From contig JAZQQZ010000033.1 in NCBI GenBank assembly GCA_045629305.1, positions 1-15,401 of the forward strand: a stretch of 15,401 nt of DNA, written 5' to 3'. Below are positions 1-8,316 of this stretch, in pieces. Each line of letters opens with the position of its first letter. Position 1 is the first letter of the stretch. The DNA comes from UBA1227 sp045629305 (GTDB lineage: Bacteria > Bacillota > Clostridia > Oscillospirales > Acutalibacteraceae). Position numbers and translations under genes: made by a program. The notes beneath the pieces are model-generated. The model was not told the origin of the DNA, did not search any database, and saw only the letters and a list, made by a program, of their open reading frames with translations.

Positions 1-1122
1 ATTGCAGCATTCGTTCTTACAAAGATGTGCTTCACTGGTTTCGGCGCATTCATTGCTATCGTTGCCGGTCTTATCGTAGGCCTTCTCATCGGTACAATTA
101 CAGAGATGTACACATCAGATTCTTACGGTTCAGTTAAGAAGATTGCTAATCAGTCACAGACTGGTCCTGCAACAACAATCATCTCCGGTATTTCAGTTGG
201 TATGCTTTCAACAGCTATTCCAATCGTTCTTATCGCTGTTGGCATTCTCCTCGCTTTCAAGTTCGCTGGTCTTTATGGTATCGCTCTTGCAGCAGTAGGT
301 ATGCTTTCAACAACAGGTATCACAGTTGCAGTTGACGCTTATGGCCCAATCGCAGATAACGCTGGTGGTATCGCAGAGATGTCTGGTCTTGATGAATCAG
401 TTCGTGAGATCACAGACAAACTCGACTCAGTTGGTAACACAACAGCAGCTGTTGGTAAGGGCTTCGCTATTGGTTCTGCAGCTCTTACAGCACTTGCTCT
501 TTTCTCAACATATACAGAGTCTATTGCAGCAACAACAGGAAAGGCTCTCGCTATCGACGTAACAGACGCTATGGTTGTTATCGGTCTCTTCATCGGTGGT
601 ATGCTTCCATTCCTCTTCTCTGCATTTACTATGGACTCAGTTGGTAAGGCAGCAAACAAGATGATCGAAGAAGTTCGTCGTCAGTTCCATGAGATTCCTG
701 GTATCCTTGAAGGCAAAGCAAAGCCTGACTACAAGACTTGCGTTGCTATTTCAACACAGGCTGCCCTTAAGGAAATGATCGTTCCTGGCGTAATCGCAGT
801 ACTTGCTCCACTTGCAATAGGCTTCATCCTTGGCCCAGAGGCTCTCGGCGGCATGCTCGCTGGTTCTCTCGTTTCAGGCGTTTTGATGGCAATCTTCATG
901 TCAAACGCTGGTGGTGCTTGGGATAACGCTAAGAAGTATGTTGAAAGTGGCGTATACGGCGGTAAGGGTTCTGAAACTCATCACGCAGCAGTTGTTGGTG
1001 ATACAGTTGGTGACCCATTCAAAGATACATCAGGTCCATCTATCAACATCCTTATCAAGCTTATGACTGTTATTTCTACAGTATTCGCTGCACTTATTGC
1101 ACAGGTTGGTGGACTTATCTAA
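1..1122 (+). CDS. hppA: Membrane-bound K+-dependent pyrophosphatase, C-terminal part
   Basis: This is an integral membrane ion pump that couples pyrophosphate hydrolysis to H+ and/or Na+ export. The reading frame is open from base 1, so the gene starts outside the window; the ATG at 25 is internal. About 373 C-terminal residues of a roughly 700-residue family are present. Visible family signatures are GNTTAAVGKG (bases 433-462), GGAWDNAKKYVE (bases 910-945) and GDTVGDPFKDTSGPSIN (from base 997), with several hydrophobic segments between them. The residue after GNTT is Ala, where K+-independent enzymes carry Lys, so a K+-dependent enzyme is predicted from family knowledge. Whether the pumped ion is Na+ or H+ cannot be decided from this half. 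Codon use is strongly biased (ACA, GCT, GGT, CTT), which suits high expression. A strong hairpin follows the stop. Confidence 0.96.
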   Translation: MAAFVLTKMCFTGFGAFIAIVAGLIVGLLIGTITEMYTSDSYGSVKKIANQSQTGPATTIISGISVGMLSTAIPIVLIAVGILLAFKFAGLYGIALAAVGMLSTTGITVAVDAYGPIADNAGGIAEMSGLDESVREITDKLDSVGNTTAAVGKGFAIGSAALTALALFSTYTESIAATTGKALAIDVTDAMVVIGLFIGGMLPFLFSAFTMDSVGKAANKMIEEVRRQFHEIPGILEGKAKPDYKTCVAISTQAALKEMIVPGVIAVLAPLAIGFILGPEALGGMLAGSLVSGVLMAIFMSNAGGAWDNAKKYVESGVYGGKGSETHHAAVVGDTVGDPFKDTSGPSINILIKLMTVISTVFAALIAQVGGLI

Positions 1123-1137
1123 TCGTCCAACATAATA

Positions 1138-1175
1138 AAATAAGCCCCGCTCGAATGAGCGGGGCTATTTTATTG
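1138..1175. terminator. Bidirectional rho-independent terminator
   Basis: A perfect 10-bp GC-rich stem (1143-1152 with 1157-1166, loop GAAT) is followed by ATTTTATT on the plus strand and preceded by an A-rich stretch that gives a U-rich tail on the minus strand. It sits between two convergent genes, hppA and the minus-strand EAL gene, and can serve both. Confidence 0.9.
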
Positions 1176-1178
1176 CCT

Positions 1179-3611
1179 TTATTCAATTTCTTGAACCTGC
1201 ATGAATACCACGTATTTGTTATTGTCTATTGCCATATCTTTTCTTGCAATAATAACATCTACGTACATTGGAGATTTGCCTTTGAATTTAACTTTGCCTT
1301 GAATATTAACCTTATTCTTTCCACCCCTATAGATTTCTGATTCTATATGCTCTGGGCTTATTTCTTTAAGGAATCTATCAACATCTTCTTTATCAACCGT
1401 CTTAGGAATATAGCATTCCATAAGCCATGATGTGTCGCCTTCTGTAGGCTGATCGCCTATTCTATCTGTATCACAATAAAGCTGTGTGAATGTGCGATTC
1501 TCCAAGTTAATCTCGTATACAAGTGAGCAGATACCTTGAACTGCATCATTGAGAACTGAAGCTACAGTTTCTTCTGCATACTGCTTTCTCTCATTTGGAA
1601 GAGGTCTTCTAGGTTCTACATATACAAATGCTCTAAAGTCTGTATCTGAGTTCGGAGATACTCTTACAATAGTAATCTTAGCCCATTCATACTTACCAGA
1701 AGTCTTCATCATGAGTCTACACTCAGTGATGACCTTAGGCTCCTTCTGATAGAAGACAGACATAATAGAAACTGAGGAACAACGATCTTTTACGATCTTA
1801 GCATCATCTGGATGTACAAAGTGTTCTACACACATTTGAAGGGCTTGATCATAGTCCTGAACTCCAGAACCTTCAAGTGCCTTCTTGCACGCTGCGGCGG
1901 TCTTGCTGTTAGATGAGACACCGACGAATATAAATTCTCCGGTGTTGAAATCTGTCTCAACAAGCATGCCATCAAGAATACCGAGGACTGCCTCGTATCT
2001 TGAGTTAGCCGCAGCCTCTGAAAGCAAAGTCGAACCATTTGCCGTTGTGATTTCTATCGGAATATCCTTTCGACGATTGCCCTCAAGGAGTGTAGTAAAT
2101 CTAGCATGTGGGATAGGCTCCGAATATACATAACCCTGGATGATATCGCATCCAATCTCTTTAAGGAATGCAACCTGAGCCCAGTTTTCAATACCCTCGG
2201 CAACTGTCTTCATATCAAGTGCACGAGCCATATTGATTACGCTGGAGATAAGCGCCTTATCTCTTGACAAGTTTTCACTGTCATCGAAGAAGAGTTTATC
2301 GAGTTTCAATGTATCCATCGGAAGGTTTTTCAAAACGTTAAGTGATGAATAACCAGAACCAAAGTCATCGACGGAACAACTAAATCCAGCCTTCTTAAGG
2401 CTCAATACAATCTTCTTTAAGATTTCAAGGTTCTCAAATACGATACTCTCGGTGAACTCAAGTTCAAGAAGCCCATCAGGAATACTATATTTTTCTTTTA
2501 TCTTAGCATAGCGCTTAACGAAATCCAGTTTATAGAACTGAAGTCTTGAAACGTTAACAGATACTGGAACAACTTTAATTCCTGCATCAAGCCATTCTCT
2601 AATATCCTTACATACAGTTTCAAAAATATACTGGTCGAGATTGATTACGAAACCGTTCTGTTCGAACAACGGAATGAACTTACCAGGTGACATAAATCCT
2701 GTTTCAGGACTTATCCAACGTACGAGCGCTTCAGCGCCGACAATCTCGCCTGTGTCTACGCAATATTTCGGCTGAAAATATGGCGTAAACTCGCCGTTGG
2801 CGAGAGCGGATTCCATGCGTCGCTCGAGCTCTTTCTCGGCGATTACGCGCTCACGAATTTCCTCTGTATAGAAAGCGATGTGATACTCTGAGCTACCCTT
2901 TACAGATCTCTGTGCCATGATTGCACGATCTATCATTTCGCTTATCGTAAGTTCATTTGGATCAGTGCCTGTACAGTAGATACCTACATATATTTCAGGC
3001 TTATAATTATGCTTCTGGAGATCTTCGAACCAACAAATATCATCAATTAGGGAGTATATTTCTTCTGCGAACTCATTCTTATCTTGATATGGGACAAGTA
3101 TTACATAGTTATCAGCTGAAACACGAGCAAAAAGGCCATCAATTTGTTTCACTTTTTCACGAATCTTCTGAGAGATAAACATGAGAAGTCTATCACCCAC
3201 ATCATAGCCAAATGTATCATTGATGTATTTGAAATCAAGAATATCGGCATAGAAGACAGCATACAAACTAGAGCCTTTAGTAAGCCTATTTTGTGCATCG
3301 CGAAGGAACTTCTCGTAGTTGATACCACTCGTAAGTTTATCAGTGTCAGCGAACTTACTTATCCTATTTTCATATCTCTCGAAAATAAAGAGAGTTGCGA
3401 AAAGTGTAATAAGCAAATATGACAAAATTACAACTATGAAATTGCAGGTCTTTGCAAGACCTGGCTCAGCCCTCTTTGCATTTATCACAGCTGCGGCTAT
3501 CGCAATCGCTGTGCCAATTGTTACAAAGATGACCAGCATCAAAATTGATTTCACTCGCATCTCTTTAATTTCATCATCGAAATTAAAAAGGCGACCACTA
3601 TGTTTTCCCAA
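1179..3611 (-). CDS. Membrane GGDEF(degenerate)-EAL cyclic-di-GMP phosphodiesterase with PAS-like tail
   Basis: Predicted inner-membrane enzyme that hydrolyses c-di-GMP, 810 aa from the chosen TTG start. Order of parts: two transmembrane helices (about 22-45 and 57-77), a GGDEF fold (about 88-240) whose signature is SADNY (165-169), so cyclase activity is unlikely, then an EAL domain (about 265-510). The EAL domain keeps EAL 294-296, N353, E385, D415-D416, K436, E472 and Q492, so phosphodiesterase activity is expected. Two PAS-like modules follow (about 539-668, with HPDD at 600-603, and 688-806). The TTG at 3611 is chosen because AGGGGG (3619-3624) lies 7 nt upstream; a further upstream TTG at 3647 has no ribosome site and would lie ahead of the predicted transcription start. 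It is a divergent paralogue of the 3811-7770 gene. The activating signal is unknown. Confidence 0.9.
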   Translation of the reverse strand: MGKHSGRLFNFDDEIKEMRVKSILMLVIFVTIGTAIAIAAAVINAKRAEPGLAKTCNFIVVILSYLLITLFATLFIFERYENRISKFADTDKLTSGINYEKFLRDAQNRLTKGSSLYAVFYADILDFKYINDTFGYDVGDRLLMFISQKIREKVKQIDGLFARVSADNYVILVPYQDKNEFAEEIYSLIDDICWFEDLQKHNYKPEIYVGIYCTGTDPNELTISEMIDRAIMAQRSVKGSSEYHIAFYTEEIRERVIAEKELERRMESALANGEFTPYFQPKYCVDTGEIVGAEALVRWISPETGFMSPGKFIPLFEQNGFVINLDQYIFETVCKDIREWLDAGIKVVPVSVNVSRLQFYKLDFVKRYAKIKEKYSIPDGLLELEFTESIVFENLEILKKIVLSLKKAGFSCSVDDFGSGYSSLNVLKNLPMDTLKLDKLFFDDSENLSRDKALISSVINMARALDMKTVAEGIENWAQVAFLKEIGCDIIQGYVYSEPIPHARFTTLLEGNRRKDIPIEITTANGSTLLSEAAANSRYEAVLGILDGMLVETDFNTGEFIFVGVSSNSKTAAACKKALEGSGVQDYDQALQMCVEHFVHPDDAKIVKDRCSSVSIMSVFYQKEPKVITECRLMMKTSGKYEWAKITIVRVSPNSDTDFRAFVYVEPRRPLPNERKQYAEETVASVLNDAVQGICSLVYEINLENRTFTQLYCDTDRIGDQPTEGDTSWLMECYIPKTVDKEDVDRFLKEISPEHIESEIYRGGKNKVNIQGKVKFKGKSPMYVDVIIARKDMAIDNNKYVVFMQVQEIE

Positions 3612-3618
3612 AATAATA

Positions 3619-3624
3619 CCCCCT
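3619..3624 (-). promoter_or_regulatory. Ribosome binding site deciding a TTG start
   Basis: AGGGGG on the minus strand, 7 nt before TTG at 3611. This spacing selects that TTG over the TTG at 3647 and over the internal Met codon 17 residues further in. Confidence 0.7.
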
Positions 3625-3647
3625 AGAGTATAAAACATATACAACAA

Positions 3648-3677
3648 ATTTTAACATTTATAGAGCTTATGTGTCAA
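3648..3677 (-). promoter_or_regulatory. Sigma-A promoter of the 810-aa EAL gene
   Basis: A perfect -35 TTGACA (3672-3677), an 18-nt spacer and a -10 TAAAAT (3648-3653) with an upstream TG one base before it (extended -10). Transcription should start near 3641, leaving a short leader of about 30 nt before the TTG at 3611. Confidence 0.7.
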
Positions 3678-3749
3678 TTTATATTTGTAAATAATATATA
3701 AAAAAATAATTAATTTTAAAAGGAATTTATATATTTTAGCAAATTTATG

Positions 3750-3778
3750 TGTACTTTTATAATTATAATTGATATAAT
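3750..3778 (+). promoter_or_regulatory. Extended -10 promoter of the 1319-aa EAL gene
   Basis: A perfect -10 TATAAT (3773-3778) preceded by TGA, forming an extended -10. The -35 at 3750-3755 (TGTACT, 17-nt spacer) is poor, as tolerated with extended -10 promoters. A second TATAAT lies at 3764-3769. GGAGG at 3797-3801 is the ribosome site, 9 nt before the ATG at 3811. Confidence 0.6.
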
Positions 3779-3810
3779 TACTATGTATTTTTGCGTGGAG
3801 GTATCACGTT

Positions 3811-6800
3811 ATGCCAGATCAACTAAAAAAGCTAAAGCTTAACAGAACAGTCGCACTGACTGTTTTGCTCATCGTTGTCTTCATCTTTGCGTATATTTTT
3901 ATTTTGACCTATACGTATGATAAGTTGAAGATGGCAGCAACAGACAGTGTAATTACTGCAACTTCAAATGCAGGCAACAGCTTGTCTATGACAGTTCAGA
4001 ACAACTCAAACCAAATGAATTTGTTCGCAACAGAACTTAGAGATGCCAATAATTTTGATAAGAATTACATAAAGTATTACTTAAAATCTAACGTCCCTTC
4101 GGACTGTGTTGCACTTACTTTCATATTTAAGGATGGTACTTATGTAACATCTGATGGAAAAGATGACAAAATTAATAGCTTTGCCAACTTCGACGATGTT
4201 GCAAAGACATCCCCACTTTTCATAACTCCTGCACAGGCAAGTGGCAATCCAAACTATGTTCACTTCTTCCGTCAAGTTAAGGAAGGCAACAAAGTTAAAG
4301 GCTATCTCATTGGAACTTATGATTACGTAAATGTACTTTGGGATTCATACTCAAACGAGACTTATGACGAAGGCAGTGTAAATATTCTTTTTGATGCATC
4401 TGGCAGCATCATTATGAATACAGCAGATGAAACATCTGACCTCTATCAATGTGAGAACCTCTACGACTTCCTTCTCGAACACCATTATGATGGCGTTATC
4501 CCAAGCGACGGCAATGTTACAAGCACATCTGCTGATTTCTTCACAACAGATGCGGCCAAATTCATTATCGCGCTTGGACCAGTTGAGAATTGCGATAATC
4601 TCTATATCGCAAGAGTCCTTCCATCGCAGTCGCTCTTCCTTCAGACAGGCGACCTGCTTCTCTTTATGACTCTTGCATCACTCCTCTTCTTCTTTGCAAT
4701 TGTACTTATCGCATATCGTTACTATAAATCAATGTCCTTGACATCCAACAAAATCAAGGATGTTGCTTATACAGATCCTCTTACAGGATTCCCTAACTTT
4801 GCGAAGTTTAAAGAGGATGCAGAGGAACTCCTCCTCAAGCATCCTGAGAAGAAGTATTACATCAGTTGCTGTGATATGATTGGATTCCGTTATATCAACG
4901 ACGCATTTGGTTATGATGTCGGCGATGAAATCCTTATCGCTATTACAAATGATATTGATGAATTACTTGATGATGACGAGCTCTTTGCCCGTGTATCTGG
5001 TGATAAGTTTGCCATCCTTTCAACACATGATTTAAGTAAGACCGATGAGAATATGTTCCTCTACAAGTTGCAGGACCGTATCAGTACAATCCAGCCTCTT
5101 GCTAAGTCACATATTAGACTTGAGGTTCAAATCGGTATCTATGAAATCCTCCCTGAGGATATCGCTGATGATTTCTCAATCAATGCACTTTACGACCGCT
5201 GCCTCGTTGCTCTGTACTCAATCGAGCACCTTGACACAGGCGTAGCTGTATATGATATCTCTATCCATAACGAGCAGATTGAGAAAAAGAATATTGAGTC
5301 CAAAATGCATCAAGCACTTAAGGACGGCGAATTCCGTGTATATGTTCAGCCTAAGTACAGAACAAGCAACGGCTTGCTGGCAGCGGGCGAAGCACTTATC
5401 CGTTGGGTAGATCCAGAGAAAGGTATCGTCCCACCTATTAAGTTCATTCCTCTATTTGAACAGAACAGATTTGTCCACGATGTAGACCTCTACGTTATGG
5501 AAGTTATCGCTCGTTTCCAGAGAATGAGACTTAACGAAGGACTCCCTGTTGTTCCTATCTCACTCAACATCTCCCCTGTTGAATTTACAATGCCAGGATT
5601 CCGTGAATCCTATATCAACATTAAAGATAAATACGATATTCCTGACAAACTCATCGAACTTGAGTTTACGGAGGGTATCTTCTTCGACAACGAGGAACTC
5701 TTCAAAGACGTTATCCGTGACTTCCATGCACATGGCTTCACATGTTCAATGGATGACTTCGGTTCAGGTTATTCCTCACTTAACATCTTGAAGGACCTCC
5801 CTGTTGATACATTGAAACTTGATAAGCTCTTCTTCCGTGAGAGTGACAACACCAGCCGTGATAGATCTATCATCCGTTCTGTTGTTGCCATGGCACGTTC
5901 ACTCAACATCAAGACTGTAGCCGAAGGCGTTGAAACTCTTGATGTTGTAGAGTTCTTGAAGCTCATCGGTTGTACACTTATTCAAGGTTATATCTACTCA
6001 AAGCCTCTCCCACTCACTGAGTTCGAGGAGCGACTTAACAATGAGGAAGTTGACAAAGACGACGAGCTTGAATACGACTTCGATAAATTTGAGATTGTTC
6101 CTCTCGACATGCCTCTCTCCAACAGCGTTGATAGTTCTCTCCGTAGAACTTATGCAGGTATTCTCGAAATCAATGCCGGTGGTAATATTTACCATATGTA
6201 TTACCCAGGCAAAGAAACCGAAGACTTTGATACAATCCCAGAGCGTGGTTTCTATACAGATTTGTATGAGGATCTCATTCCAAAATATGTTCATCCAAAG
6301 GAACTTGATGAGGCTAAGAAACTTCTCAATCCTATGTATCTCTCCAATCACTTCAAGCAGAATTCCGAGCTTGATCTCGAGTATAGACACATGCGTAAGG
6401 ATGGTTCCTACTCTTGGATGAAGCTCCATATCATCAAAGCATCAGGTGGTCGTACAGACAGCCAAATTTTCTTCGGCTACTTCAACATCATCGATGACTA
6501 TAAAGAGACTGAGCAGAATCTTACAGCAGTTAAAACCCGTTTCGCTGCTGCATATTCTAACCTCAACGGTATCGTATTCGAGCTTGATCTCGAGGATGGA
6601 CAAATTGATGTTCTTGAGACTCACTCCAATATGTTATCTGCAGTTAAGGATGTACATGAATACGACAAACTTGTCGGATTCATCACTACATATCTCCTTC
6701 ACCCTGATGATCAAAAGAAGATTGCAGAGCTTGCAAATATTGATTATTTACGCAAGTATTTTGCGACCAACACAATCACCCCTCTTGAGATCGAAGTTCG

Positions 6801-7770
6801 TGCGAAGCCTTCAAGAAAGGTTACTCGCTACAATGTATATCGAGCTAAGTTCTCATTCCAGTCTGGTGTAGATAAACTTCTTGTAACTGTCGAAGATGTA
6901 ACTGCAGAGAAGGTTGCTGAGAACGCATCAAATACACGTCACTATATTACAGACGTTGCATTTGCTAATATCTACGAACGCATCACAGTTGTAAATCTTG
7001 AAAAAGATGTTTACTCAGATGCAATTTATCCTTCAAACGGAAACACAAGAAAGGCCTCCGTATCAGAGGGTAAATATAGTCTCCACTGGGAGAATGTTTC
7101 GAAAACAACACTCAAGGAAGAGGATCAGATTACACTTTCATCTATATTCTCACTTGAAGGACTTCGTAACTTCTATGCTGACAACAGCACCAGTGAGTTC
7201 AAGCTTACAATAGAAGAAAAAGATTCTCCAGAGAGCACTCACTACTCTTGGAAAGAAGTTCTCCTTGTATCTGCTCCGGAGGCATATGGTCAAGATGCTA
7301 CTGTCTATATCTTTAAGCGCCCAATTGGAGACATTAAAGAAGCAGAAAAGAATCTTAACGAATATGCTCATCGTTTAAGCTACTCCCTTGCAATGTTCGA
7401 CTATGCATATTCAGTTGATTGCAAGACTGGAGAGGTAGATATTATCGGTGGTCTCAGATTTGAACCAGATATCTTTAGCCAAGAAAAAGTGGCATATAAC
7501 GATGTTGTTACAATTGTAAAAAACGGTGTCATTGCAGAGGAAGAACAGGCTGCGTTCCGCAGACTCACATACGTCGATGAACTCGTCCAGTTCTTTGCTA
7601 ATGGACCTGCAACAGCAACGCATTGCTTCAAAGCAAAAGATACAGAGAATGGAATAGTTGAATTATCCATCATCTATGGCCATCGCGAACAGAAGATCAC
7701 ATTCTTTGTTCGTGAAATTAATCAAAATACAATTGATACAATTGCAAAAGAAACATCTGCAACAATCTAA
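3811..7770 (+). CDS. Sensor GGDEF(degenerate)-EAL phosphodiesterase with four PAS-like C-terminal modules
   Basis: A 1319-aa membrane signalling protein predicted to hydrolyse c-di-GMP. Order: transmembrane helix about 13-34; extracytoplasmic region about 35-280 resembling a Cache/PAS-type sensor; transmembrane helix about 281-303; GGDEF fold about 315-480 with signature SGDKF (396-400), catalytically degenerate; EAL domain about 495-740 with EAL 527-529, N586, E618, D648-D649, K669, E705 and Q725 all present. The remaining 550 residues hold four related modules of about 120-130 aa (about 776-897, 910-1032, 1047-1170, 1188-1302) that look PAS-like, two with HPx(D/E)-type turns. The ligand of the outer domain is unknown. 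It is a paralogue of the divergent 810-aa protein, most similar around DDFGSGYSSLN and LKLDKLFF. mscL starts 47 nt downstream with no terminator between, so read-through is possible. Confidence 0.92.
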   Translation: MPDQLKKLKLNRTVALTVLLIVVFIFAYIFILTYTYDKLKMAATDSVITATSNAGNSLSMTVQNNSNQMNLFATELRDANNFDKNYIKYYLKSNVPSDCVALTFIFKDGTYVTSDGKDDKINSFANFDDVAKTSPLFITPAQASGNPNYVHFFRQVKEGNKVKGYLIGTYDYVNVLWDSYSNETYDEGSVNILFDASGSIIMNTADETSDLYQCENLYDFLLEHHYDGVIPSDGNVTSTSADFFTTDAAKFIIALGPVENCDNLYIARVLPSQSLFLQTGDLLLFMTLASLLFFFAIVLIAYRYYKSMSLTSNKIKDVAYTDPLTGFPNFAKFKEDAEELLLKHPEKKYYISCCDMIGFRYINDAFGYDVGDEILIAITNDIDELLDDDELFARVSGDKFAILSTHDLSKTDENMFLYKLQDRISTIQPLAKSHIRLEVQIGIYEILPEDIADDFSINALYDRCLVALYSIEHLDTGVAVYDISIHNEQIEKKNIESKMHQALKDGEFRVYVQPKYRTSNGLLAAGEALIRWVDPEKGIVPPIKFIPLFEQNRFVHDVDLYVMEVIARFQRMRLNEGLPVVPISLNISPVEFTMPGFRESYINIKDKYDIPDKLIELEFTEGIFFDNEELFKDVIRDFHAHGFTCSMDDFGSGYSSLNILKDLPVDTLKLDKLFFRESDNTSRDRSIIRSVVAMARSLNIKTVAEGVETLDVVEFLKLIGCTLIQGYIYSKPLPLTEFEERLNNEEVDKDDELEYDFDKFEIVPLDMPLSNSVDSSLRRTYAGILEINAGGNIYHMYYPGKETEDFDTIPERGFYTDLYEDLIPKYVHPKELDEAKKLLNPMYLSNHFKQNSELDLEYRHMRKDGSYSWMKLHIIKASGGRTDSQIFFGYFNIIDDYKETEQNLTAVKTRFAAAYSNLNGIVFELDLEDGQIDVLETHSNMLSAVKDVHEYDKLVGFITTYLLHPDDQKKIAELANIDYLRKYFATNTITPLEIEVRAKPSRKVTRYNVYRAKFSFQSGVDKLLVTVEDVTAEKVAENASNTRHYITDVAFANIYERITVVNLEKDVYSDAIYPSNGNTRKASVSEGKYSLHWENVSKTTLKEEDQITLSSIFSLEGLRNFYADNSTSEFKLTIEEKDSPESTHYSWKEVLLVSAPEAYGQDATVYIFKRPIGDIKEAEKNLNEYAHRLSYSLAMFDYAYSVDCKTGEVDIIGGLRFEPDIFSQEKVAYNDVVTIVKNGVIAEEEQAAFRRLTYVDELVQFFANGPATATHCFKAKDTENGIVELSIIYGHREQKITFFVREINQNTIDTIAKETSATI

Positions 7771-7817
7771 TTCACAAGTAATTAGTTTGCATATTCTATT
7801 TTTAAGGAGATTTAATC

Positions 7818-8297
7818 ATGGAAGAAAAGAAAGGCTTTATTGCTGAATTCAAAGAATTTATCGCTCGTGGCAACGTAATGGATCTTGCTGTCGGCGTTAT
7901 CATCGGTGCTGCTTTCCAGAACATCGTTAACGCACTTCTCTCAAGTTTCATCACTCCACTCATCGCACTCATCACTGGTGGTGCCGAAAAGGACGAAGCT
8001 GGTAACCTCATCCTCGTAGGTGGCCAGTTCACAGTTAAAGGCGTAGCATTTGACTACGGTACATTCATCTCTGCTATTTTGAATTTCCTCATTATGGCAC
8101 TCATCCTTTTCCTTATGATTCGTGCTGTCAACAGGCTTTCAGAGGCTTCAAAGAAGTCAGTTCAGCTCGTTAAGAAAAAGAATGCTAAGGGCGAAGAGAT
8201 TGTAGAAGAAGTTGTTGTTGAAGAGCCAGCTGCTCCAACAGAAGCAGACCTTCTTACAGAAATTCGTGATCTTCTTAAAGAGAACGCAGACAAATAA
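7818..8297 (+). CDS. mscL: Large-conductance mechanosensitive channel MscL
   Basis: Homopentameric membrane channel that opens under high membrane tension and releases solutes on hypo-osmotic shock. The 159-aa product has the usual N-terminal amphipathic helix (FIAEFKEFIARGNVMDLAVG), a first transmembrane helix about 20-48 (pore-lining in the family), a periplasmic loop about 50-78, a second transmembrane helix about 79-103 and a C-terminal cytoplasmic helix (about 144-157). The linker at 117-143 is rich in Lys, Glu and Val and somewhat longer than in short homologues. AAGGAGA at 7804-7810 lies 7 nt before the ATG. The next gene begins 19 nt after the stop, so the two are probably cotranscribed. 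Confidence 0.97.
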   Translation: MEEKKGFIAEFKEFIARGNVMDLAVGVIIGAAFQNIVNALLSSFITPLIALITGGAEKDEAGNLILVGGQFTVKGVAFDYGTFISAILNFLIMALILFLMIRAVNRLSEASKKSVQLVKKKNAKGEEIVEEVVVEEPAAPTEADLLTEIRDLLKENADK

Positions 8298-8316
8298 TTT
8301 ATAAGGACTTGAAGTT

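Noticed and set aside
7771..7817. Separate promoter for mscL
   Set aside because: TTCACA and TATTCT are present but only 15 nt apart with weak matches, so I could not support a promoter here.
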